This document shows positions 36,401-48,400 of a stretch of 64,000 nucleotides of DNA, piece after piece. Location of the stretch: NCBI RefSeq assembly GCF_964204865.1, contig NC_135261.1, positions 12,028,001-12,092,000 of the forward strand, read 5' to 3'. Under the pieces are notes generated by a model. That model saw only the letters and a program-made list of their open reading frames with translations, was not told the DNA's origin and ran no database searches. Numbering within the stretch: the stretch's first letter is position 1; the number at the start of each line of letters is the position of its first letter. The position numbers were made by a program, and so were the translations under genes. Source of the DNA: Styela clava. Lineage: Eukaryota > Chordata > Ascidiacea > Stolidobranchia > Styelidae.

Positions 36401-39400
36401 TACTATGAACCCTAGGTAGACTGTGCCGAATTTGATGTCATATGTATTTGTGATATTATAATGATCCATAATACCTTTCTGAATATTTAATTATGGGCTG
36501 AACTGTGTGTTATTAATGTTCATATCTAAATTTGTGTCCTTAATTCTTTCACAGTGTCATGAATTTGATAAATGCCGGTTCGATGTTGCAATAAACGACA
36601 GTGTTTGGTATATGAGAGCACCTGATGAAACAACAAGACAACAATGGATTGAAACCATTGAAGCAAATAAGGTATTTGATTATCTGAATAAGTTCATATT
36701 TTATAATCTGATGTTGTTTATTTATTTTTTTAAAAAAAAATAATTAAAATTCTGACATTATATGCAAATTTAGTGCGACTCAATTTTGTATCTATTAACA
36801 CTTTGTTTATCCGTAATTCTTGTTCAATCATGTAATAAATGAATAAGCATAGATCACACGTATTAGAAAATATGATATTGCTGTGTATATATGTTAAAAT
36901 AAAATGCAGTGCAGTACTGAATAATGAATGAACCAAAATTGCATGAAATTGAAATTAGAGGAAGCAGTGATTTAAATAAAATTTTTCACTATAACAAACT
37001 ATTATGGCTTCGAATTTGGTATGATTGTGGGATGTACTGCCAGTTAATTCGGTATAGTACTGTATTAGTTTCATCAAAGAAATAGCATTTTCAGTACACA
37101 AGATCAATTTTCACTCTTTGTCCTTAGCTTTACCCATTTCCTGTCTTTATTCAGGAAAGGAAAGCTCAATGTCAGTAGACTAACAATAGTTGTACTTGTA
37201 ACCTTATTTTTGTCTTCAATTTTTTCATTCTGCAATTTTCCAAATACAAAAAATGTTATCTTTGAAGGGACTTTGATAGTCTTTTAACAAACGTCTTGCA
37301 AAATAATTTTTTGGCTTGGCAGTGTGGCACACCATGCTAAGCTTTAAAAAATATGCTTCCCACCGCACATATGATTACACTTAGTGGGTTTGCATTTTCG
37401 AATTCTGTCGGGATAATTATGTGCGAGAGGATTGCAGGACTCCTTGCTGTCGTAGGGTGGTTCACTTAACTGCTGGTCGGTTACGGCTTCCTCCACCATC
37501 CAGTCGATGCATCTGAAAACAAATGACAAACTAATTCCATACTTGACATAGACTGTTAATCGGATTAGAGGCTGTGGTTATGCTTAGCATATGATTGAGC
37601 TGTCCTATCGGCTTTTCTCTCTCACAGGTTGAATATGTAAATCCAATTACTAATTCTGCGTTTCTCATTCAACCTGGTAATAGTTTGAGAGCTCCTCTTC
37701 AATTACCATTAGTTTATACAAGTCTGTGCGCTTTTGTTTGACTTATTGAAATATATTTGAAAAGGAATGAGATGAAAGTATGCTAAGTCAATATATAATC
37801 TTAAGAAATGAAATTTATTTATTGGCTTTTTTTATTTCTCAATACCATCAACTGCCAATGAACGAATTCAAAATTGAATGAAGTTTTCTTACCAATCACC
37901 ATAACAATTGAAAATTGATTTTCAGTTTGAACTCCTTTGTATTCCCTTGCAATAAAATATTATAATCTTTCATCGATCAGTAGGCCTATGAAATTTACTT
38001 GATATTTTCATCAATATCTAATCTGTGAAATTTTCTTCAGGACAATGGTTATCTTATGTGGAGAGTAAGTTATGTCATGCTCTTTATTTGTTTTAAATAA
38101 CAGCAAGTTTTCATTTTTTTTATCTACTTATTTTTTTATTTTACTTCATAACATTGAACCATTATTATTCTGCTTGTTTAACTTTATGTTCATAAGGTGA
38201 CATTATTCAAAGTAAATCTAATTTATAATTTCCTTTTCTCCTAAGATAGACTGTAGATGTCTATCTATTCTTTAGCTAATAAAGACGAGCATGCCTGAGG
38301 GGGTGGTTTTCTAATAACTGACCTGGATTTGTACAAAAAGCTTCTATTGTAATCTTTAGTTTGACTTTTGGACTATGTTGACATTCTAAAAACGAAGACC
38401 AAATTAATTATCTTGTTTTGTTTATAGGATTTTGCGGAAAGGTTTATCACAAATCTATTATCAAATTGTTTCAGTATCATAAAATTGAAGACCCATGTTT
38501 GGAGTATTTTTGTGAAATTACAATAGAAACTGTGAAACTTATATAGGAAGGAGCAAATGACATCTAGTGTAGCGATAATGTTTCGTTATTTACCATAAAT
38601 CATGCCAGAATCTATGGATCTACTAATTGGTTTCTTGATATTTATTATCTAATGTCATGTTCTATCAGATAAAATATTTCTGCAAAAAATATAATACAAA
38701 CATCAAATTTTTATCGATAAATCCAATATAAAAAATTATTGTTTTTCAACGGAAATTCCTAAACTTTAGAGGTCATTTTAAAATATTGTATACGTAATGT
38801 AAAACATTCTTATGTTTGGCCTGAATTCAGGCCCCCAGGTGTTTATATTTTGACAATAAAAACTTTGATAAGGACAGGATGCATTCTTGTGCAAAAATTT
38901 GCAGCATTTCTGCAAAACTTAGAATTATCTTATCTTATAATTACTTCCATATAGGATTGGTGACGTTCAAATGTCATTAGCTGTTATTGCATTGGTTATA
39001 TTCAAGTAGGGCTGATATCTTGAGTCTCAAATCCTTGGTGAAATCACAATACCATATCAATGATCACAATCACGGTACATAATCTTTTGAGTGTTGTTCA
39101 TGATATAACAAAAACTGACACCCTATGAATATGTTATGTAGAATGAGGTAATGCATCACTGTGTGTTTAATTGATATGTTGAATTATATTATATTTAACT
39201 TTATTATATTTTCAAACTTTTTTTTAATTAGAAGATTCAAGAAAAGATTGCAAGTTTAAGAAATTTTCTTTCTATTCTAAACTAGGGATTTTCAAAGAAT
39301 TTGGTTAATATTTATAATTCGAATATTTTAATAATAAGTTACCAACTTTTTTTCATAATTTGGGATTTATGATTTGCACTGATATCATTTATTTCATTGC

Positions 39401-42400
39401 CTAACCACGAAATAAGTATTATCGTAATGCCTGTTTCTTTTTCGAATGTACATTGAAATATACAGTTAGCCTAAACCTTTAATAAATCTATTCAAATTAG
39501 CGTTTTAATCACCGACTACATACAAATATTATTTGTTTTATCTGCATTGTAATGGACCTGGTTCTAGTTATATCTATGACCTTATATAGCCTATGCTATG
39601 CATATTATATTCATTAAATTGATTTTAATGACCGGGAGCCTATGATATACATTAGTTGCACTGTTCTGAATCATGTGACATGAGTCACTGTTGCCGACAA
39701 GGAGTCACGTGCATATGTTCAAGGATGTAATGGCTAAACTTATTTGGTCCATATTATCGTAATCACACAAAGTGACCTTTGTTATTATTTGAATCTAAAA
39801 TTCGTTTCTCACTAAATAAAATTGATTCAAAATTTATTGACAAGAAAAATAGAATAATATAATTTATTTTAATGAGTGGAGAACGTTGACTGCTTGTCAG
39901 ATGTGATGATTTTAGTGGTTGATTTTCTTCCATAAGGTTTGAGTTATATTCATTTATCTGACCTATGTGGTAATATAAGAGTGTTCACTCATTTTGAATG
40001 TCTTAAAGAAACCTTATATACTATTATGAAACAGTGTTCCGGGCAGCCATGAACATTATATTCTTGTATTCTCTAAACCTATTTACCATCTCTGATTCTT
40101 GACTGTGTCAGATAATCAATAAATACAATTATTTATGACAACACCCTTGTATGTTTCACCACGAATAGCACGGGAGACATATGTTATACTTCAAAAATGA
40201 TATGCAATAAACGTTTCACTCTTAATTAGGTCTTGTTATACAACTCAGATTGAGATTTCTGTAATTCCATTTCGTTGTTATAGGTTATTACAGAACTGAT
40301 AGGTTACTGGTTATGTCATGGGTTGATTTATTTCAAATTTTGTATACCATATGACAATACCATGATACCATATTTTCAAAATTAATAGTACTTTAAACAG
40401 GTACTAGTACTATTAACCAAGTCTAAATTACTTATCAAATTACTGAAATCATTTGAATGTTTGATGGGAGTCATTCATTGACCTCTGTAACTTAACTCTG
40501 TAGCTTATGAATCATATTTCAATATTTATCATTTGTAAGATCACAGCCTTATCAGACAGTGATGATAATTTTATTTGCTAACTGCACATATATGCATAAA
40601 TGACCCATGGTTTTTCTATGTTAATAACATTCTAGAATAGGTGGATTTTTACCAATAGTCCAAAGTGCAAGTTTTATATATATCCTATTTTCGCTGAATA
40701 CCACATACCCGTCCGCGTAGGCATGCAACTTTATCAATCAGTTTACTCAGGAAGTTATGTTTAATGATGTCATTAAAATTAACAGATACCGACTTTTCAT
40801 AGGTCACTAGGCATATAAATTGACATCCTAATGAATTTATTAGGCTATTTGCGTTTAGTGAGTTAATAACATATAATTACTTGTTCCGGGTGAAAAAATG
40901 AGAATTATACAAATTTTCTGTTCTGCCCTGTTATTAATTTTCAATCTTGTATTCTTTGATACTCTGTAACCTGAGTTATGATAAGTTAGAAGTTGTTGCT
41001 ATTACTTAACATATCCGTAGCCTGCCCTAAAATAAGCAAACTAAAACAAAATGGAAATTGGTGAGTGAGCAATAAGAGGATAATATTTATTTTTTTCATT
41101 CAAAACTATTTAAATCGATTATTTTTGATACCAAATTCTCAAATTTTATTTGTGAGACTTCATTATAAAACTCTATCTACCATGGAAACTAAAAATTTAT
41201 TCAATATGATGATTATTTCTCTTTTATAAAAGTTTTAGCAATTTTTTTCACAACATTTTCAACTTTCAAGCTGTGGTCATAATCCTTCAAATCAGTACGA
41301 TAATAAATTCACATTTCTTGTCCATCTCCGAATCTGTCATGAGATTATATAAAATAGCTAGCTAGCTAATACATTCTCAACTTGAGGTTTATTATCAAAA
41401 TCATGTATCATCATACGCTATTGATTTTATTGAAAATATTTTGATTGGCAAGGACACACTTCCTCTATATCTGGTCCATTCATTTCCTCATGTTATATAA
41501 TACTCATATTTACCTTTATTTATAGGTTGTATGTGTTATATATTTGGGGATAGAAATAGTTATTCATACAGTTATAACGCGATTGTGTTATTGAATAATG
41601 GGCGCTTCAGAAGTGTGTGTACCAACAACTAATTTTGTTCGCCTCCTTTACATCAAGTTGTGTAAAGGGACGGAAGCCTGTGGGCAGGGAGTACAAACAG
41701 TCTCCGAACCCGTAATCAGAACCAAATAATGGCTTAAGCCTAACCTGGTACACATACTACGGGAGTACCGAATATTGTTATAATAACTTGCATATTTATT
41801 GCATACTGTCTTGATTTTAAAATTTATTATGGTGGAATCATTCAGCATGTGGGTGTGAAGTAACAGGTACCAAGTTATGACTCATACACGATATAATGAA
41901 ATACTTATCATGTTTAGTAATATCTGTTTATTATTGAATCTGTTTCTATGTAGGGAGCTGTGTTCAATCAAAAATGTCAAAAACGAAACAGTTATATTTT
42001 GAAATTTTTTTGTCTTCCATATATCGAACTTCTGGAAATATGAGCCATCAGAATTCTAGAATACCGGCTTGTTGAATTGAACATACCTCCATTTGTGGCC
42101 TACAATTTCATGATGATTTCATTGCTTTCTTTTTTTATCGTACACGAGTTTCACTGGGCTTTATAAGTAAATAGTTGCAGTATACTGAAGAAATTGTTTT
42201 GATAAAATTTGGTGCTACATAACAAAATAATGTTGCAATTTATTTTGCATTAAGCATGACTTTTTTGTTTATATAAATTTTTTATTTTATGATTTTCACA
42301 AATGCATTTTGCTTCTTTCAACCAGGTTAAAAGTTTTAGACATCTAGGATTAGGCATAACAATTTTTGTTATAGAGATTTCCATATCTGAAAAATCCAGT

Positions 42401-45400
42401 GTTTATTGTGAATATTTTAAATTGAAGCAGCAAAATTACATTGCATGTCATAAGCATGTATACATAAAATTCATAAATATATGATTTTCTTTACTCAAGT
42501 TCAAAGAATTCTTCATGAGATAAACAGAATTATGTAATTTGAAAATTATTGGACACGGTACTGTAATGGATTTAATACTACTTTGTTTTGGTCTTTGTGT
42601 CCATATATTTGAGCATTGCTATCTTGTCACTTTTATTAAGGTTTCTACCCTTATTGAACAATTATTATTTTTTGTTTTTGAACATTTCCTAAGTATTTTT
42701 TTGTTTTTAGTCTGAATCAGGATATGGATCGGATGGAAGTAGTCTACGTCGCCATGGCTCCATGATGTCACTTGGCAGTGGATTGTCAATCACCTCGAGT
42801 TCATCATTCAGAAAAGGTTGATTAAATTTTCCAATTTTTTTGTAGTATGTTGTGAATTAATGTGTTTTAAAATATAGCATAATATGGCATCTTACAAATT
42901 TACAAGGAGAATTAATGAAGTAAAATAGTTTGGTACTCCAGACTGCAATTTGGAGTTCTGTTCAAATGAAAAATAGTCCCGATTTTGATATTCACTTTTC
43001 ATTCTTCAATTTTGAAATTATATCTGACATTTGAATGGGAAATGTACCCATATCATCAAGGTTATGATTTCCTATCAGCTTTTTTTCAAGTGTAAAGAGG
43101 TACGAATAAAGATAACTAAAAAGTTTCGTTCAACTGTTCTGAAAAAACTAATATTCATGAAATCCCAATTTGCCTTCTCAGTGACTTTTCAACTTTTATT
43201 ATGAGGCTGTTGGTTCAGATGTATCTTATCATATACTAAATTAGTATGTTTAAATTATTTTGAGAATGTCCATAGCAGGCCATGTCGCACTTACTCAAAA
43301 GTAAAGAATCTCTCTGAGAAATGTTACGAAAGACCACTCAAATACCAAGTAGCCTGCTATATTATAGATATATGGCGATGCATTATGCGCCAGCAAATTC
43401 TGATTGACAAATTCAAGTCAATAATACAATTATACACCGAAGAATATTGAAGTAAAAACATTGTAACGGGATCTCTGAGCGACTAAATTGAGTATAACAG
43501 TTCTCTTCACTAAATAATTTGTTTGTTATCCATGTTATATAGAGAATTTTGCAATCATGTTTAGAGAACAACTCTTCATACAAATAATTTGTGTATTGTT
43601 ACCACCGGATTTGTGTTTTACCGTATATTAATACATACTATGCTCCATTCTTTTGTCAACGTGATCTGAATTCATGACGTTCCGAACAAATTTAGGCAAG
43701 ACAAAATTTCTATTACTATATTTGTTATCAGAAAATCAATTTATTCTGAGAATTATTGATTTCCAAAGTCCAATTCATGTCTCAATGAATGTCTGCCATC
43801 AGGTCATGTCATGTATGGTCGGCCCTTTAGTTCTATCCATTCAAAAAATCCCCTTTTATTTTACATCGTCTAATTTAAACGTGGTGAACTAAATGTCAGT
43901 GAATAGCTAAGTGGCTACTATATATGGAAGTGGGAAATATTTCAAACTATGAAAATTTCATTTCGTCTAAATCTCATGTTTTTACCTAATTATCATTGTT
44001 ATTAAATCGAATTATTACCTGTCATAGTGGTTCATAAAACAAAACATTCTAGTGTTCAGAACTCTATGCTTACCCTTCCATACAGGAAGGAAATAGGTTT
44101 GGTAGGCGATGTTGAATAGAAATCTCTGTGATCTGGTGGTCAGACTATCGTTACTGTAAAAGATTTGAAACTCGTTTTGGCCTTGATATGCATATATATT
44201 TGAGCATCGCTTTTTTGTTTTTATTTATAGCACAATAATTTATCAACATTATTTTCAGGTCGTGGTTTATTCGAAAAATTGGCTGAATTAGAAACATTCA
44301 GAGATATTTTGTGCAGACAAGTCGACACATTACAGAAACATTTTGATGCTTGTGCTAATTCTGAAGAACAAAGTGACATCAGAGATAACTTCGGCAGTAA
44401 GTTATGTTATGTTTTCCATGGTTCATGTATAGGATTCAGAATTTTTGTTTTTTGTTGAATTCTTTTACTGCCATGCATGGACCATCATACTTGAACTGCT
44501 CCTAGCCAACTAACTCAAAAGTTTTTAAAAGAAAGTAATAACACCTTATTGAATTACTAGGAAATTACAGTGATTTTGTAGAATTCAGTGCGATTTCAGC
44601 CCGTTCTAATCAGCTCCCAGCACCCAAGTTATGAACAATGATGTATTCTGTTAGTTTATGCATTGGAACAGTGGTTTCCCAGACTTTCATGATTGATTTC
44701 AAGACACTCTCCTTCCAAAGACTCTTAACAATTGTGGCCCCCATCCTGTTCCTTGAAAATAACCAGTATTGCATTCATCGTGTTCCCATCAGTTAATTCA
44801 TGCACCACTTTCAATAATAAAAAGCTAACAAACAAAAGCATAATAATCAATGCATTATAGTCAAAGAATTGAACGACTTTTAGTCGCTTTACTTTTTCGT
44901 TAATTAATGTAGTTATGGTGAATAGAAGTTGAGATATATAACACAGTCAGTACCTTGTATGAAGTCGTAGTATTAAATATATATCTAAAAAATTTTTTTT
45001 CAAAATGTAATTTCTAATTTTTGTTCAATTCAGTGGACGCAGATGCTGATGATGAAATAGATCACGAGGATGATATAACGTTAACCAGTACTGACCCTGA
45101 TTCATTGCATAGAACTAGCAATGTAAGTATGACATCAGTAATAAAAAAATAAGGTTTTATCAACACATATGATAAGCTGGAGATTATCATTAAACTTTCA
45201 CTTCAAACAGGCCTCTGTACAATCAGCTACTGATATACCAGCAGATGTATTATTGAGAAGACCAGTTCTGTAGCCAATTCTCCTTTTTCATTCCTGATTT
45301 AACAAATTATCTCACCGAAACAAAAGAATTTGAAATTGTGACCTCATAATTAAAATATAAGCAAACCAGATTTTGTTATATTATTTATCACATTATTGAT

Positions 45401-48400
45401 ACTTTATTATTAATAAAAAATTTTTGAAGCGGTACATTGTGGAGAAGTAAATTTTACATTTAAAGATGAAAATGTGGCTTATTCTATTCAATATTTGAAT
45501 GCAATATTCTGATAAAATGTAGCTAGCAGTTAGGATTATGCAAGACTATCCTATCCCTCATTTTTGACTTTTTACTGGTGGATCCATATGTGTGTAATGC
45601 AAGGATGCTGTAGCGAGAACAAAATTTGATGTAAAATGTATATAATTAAATAATGTGATGAGTTTCGATTTGCACAAACTTTTCGGTTTAAATTAAGGCG
45701 CAAATTACGGTACATTTTACACTTTTTTGTTCTAAGAATTATTCACACCAACAAAATATCAATTCAATCGTGCAGGTGACTTATAGACCAGAAGGAATTG
45801 ATTTTAAAGGAGAAGCAATAACATTCAAAGCAACAACAGCAGGAATTATTGCAACTTTATCTCATTGTATCGATTTAATGTCGAGTAGAGAAGAAACGTG
45901 GCAGAGGAGATTGGAGAAGGTGTGTGAGGAGATTTGAAGAATTTTTTTTATTACTTTTTTTTACTTGAGAAGAAGAATACTAACGTCTAACAACAACATA
46001 ATAACTAAATCATCCATAGATCAACTTCATGAGTAAGGCGTGAGCATCAAAAGGATGCTCTTATTGTTGCTCCACTCCACTCTTGTTGTTGTTTTTCTCC
46101 ATAGCTAATGCACCAATCAATTTCAAATTTTCGATGAAAATGGAAGAAGTTGGCTAGAAGTCTAGTACTTTTATTTTTTTTTCTATGAGACCTGATATTT
46201 TACTTGAAATTTTGTATTTTCTTTTTGTTTATGGGAGCACTTTCTATAGCAAATTGGGAACACTCAGGGATATCCAAAACCGAATATTTTACTATTCCGA
46301 ATACATTCGTAAAAATAAAAAATTTGAATATGAAATATCGAATACATTCTAAATTGAGGACAATTTCATGTGTGAAATTACATAAGTCACTACATCTTCA
46401 TGTTCATTATGTCTGAAATGATATAAATTTAAAGGTCATTGTTTTCTCTATGTTGCTTGTTATCAGTTGAGATATCGTACGTTTTGTTATCTGCTTGTTT
46501 GGCAGCCCAAAAACTTTTTTAAATTATTCCTATATTTGAATATTTTTTTATGCTATATATACTATTTTTATATTATCATGCTTTACTGACAAATTTTACA
46601 GGATTGCAAAAAAATTTACAAAAAAACTATATTTTGATTACCGGTATCTGAATTTAGGGTTGGATATTACCGTAATTCAAATTTTTCCTAAATTCAATGT
46701 TTATTTTGACTTGTCTCACAGGAGCACGAGAAAAGAAGACGTTTAGAGGAACAACTTCGGCATGCCGTAGAGTCTGCAAAACAGAAAATTACTTTTGCTG
46801 GAAGCCCTGATTTTGAAGAAGGACCACAAAGTACGATTACGGAAGAAGAATTTTTTGATGCAGTGGAGGCGGAGCTGGATAAACAAGATAAAATAGTAGA
46901 AGATGTGAGTTGCATAGCAAGGCCCATAATCATGAAATATAGAAATCATAGTCTTAGGACAGTATTAAGAGAAATTGTCATAAACCAGTGGGGTATCACC
47001 ATGAAACCATGGAATGGTAGGAAACAATGAAATATTGTTAAATCACAGCTTGTTTTAATGTGATACATTGTTTTATTGCAACGTGATACTAAATTTTCTT
47101 GATTAATGTGATTCGCAAACCCTTCTCCATTTAATTTTTAGATCATCTATATTTCTCTGATTTTAAATAAGTTTCAATCCTTTTCGTAAAAGGCCATGCT
47201 TAACTATTTTTCGTGTAGAAGCTCCAGTGACCAAGTTAGATACTCGGAGGATCAAATGAATTTAATTTATACGGTTCCATTACATTTGAACCCACGTGCA
47301 TTTGAACCCATGACAATTGCACCTGTATGCTATTGCACCTATGGAATTTTTTTTGTTTCACGGATAGTTAAACCCATACTAACCCTAACCCATGGGTTTT
47401 AGCACCCGCATATAGATTGAACCCGTGGTTATACGCATGGGTTCAAATGTACATGGGTTCAAATGTACGGTCACCAATTTATACAAGTGTATCCACAAAA
47501 TTATTAATTTACTGTGTTAATTTTACTTCTTGAGTGAAATTATTATTCATGTCAAATATTACAGTGAACACAGCCCGTCGACAACCGATAATTTCTGATT
47601 TAGATAAAGTGGGATATACTAATAACATTTAACTTGGTTTTATTAATTATGTTTAAATATACTTTAGAGGGAACATTCGAAGAAGTTACAAAAAGCTGCA
47701 ATCGAAAAAGAAAAAACAGTGCACCCTTTCAGTAGAGAATTAGAACGAAGAATACATGAACATTTAATCGATTCGGTGAAAGATCCAAGTAAAGATGAAC
47801 ATACCGACTGGGAATTGTTTGCTGAAGAAGGAGAAATGAAAGTATATAGGTGGGTTTTGAATACATGAATATGAGGAAAATATAAATCTGATTTATAAAT
47901 GAAATTGGTAATGTCTGACATCTTTGACAATTGATATGCAATTTTATTGTGTGTGTAGTCACTACGCCGCAGTAAAACCGAAGTGTCACATTTTTCAGAA
48001 ATAAATTTTTTGATATTACCGGTATGTCATTATGAACCAAGGGCAATTTTTGGTCTAGGTTTCAAAGCTGTAGCTGTTTTAGTTTTGATTTGTCTGTTTT
48101 GAATTGGCTGTAAAATGTGATTTTCTCAAAACGTGACATAAGCGAATTTGGTTCTTTTGTAGCGATTAGGGCGAATTGGCCTGTTTTTACCAAATTAACT
48201 ATCTGACAAATAAGTTTTTCATTCTTGTCAATATGGTCCAATTCTTCAAAATATCTGTCAGTATCTCTTAATTGGCATATATTGTTATTTTTTTACGCGA
48301 TTTCGCTCAAAGGCCGCACTCATCCGCTCAGAAGTAATGGAAACTCATCTCTGGGCAAAGTTACGGCAGATACATAAATTCTAAAAGCTACTGAAAGTCT

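Noticed and set aside
38065-42710. Possible gene nested in the long CERT1 intron
   Set aside because: Both strands are AT-rich with frequent stops. No exon with family similarity and good splice sites could be found.
44669-44760. hAT-like left end (CAGTGGTTTCCCAGACTTTC) in a CERT1 intron
   Set aside because: No matching right end or target duplication was found; it may be a decayed fragment.
47378-47392. Telomere-like CTAACCCTAACCC
   Set aside because: It is too short for an interstitial telomere and is explained as the interior of the small MITE.
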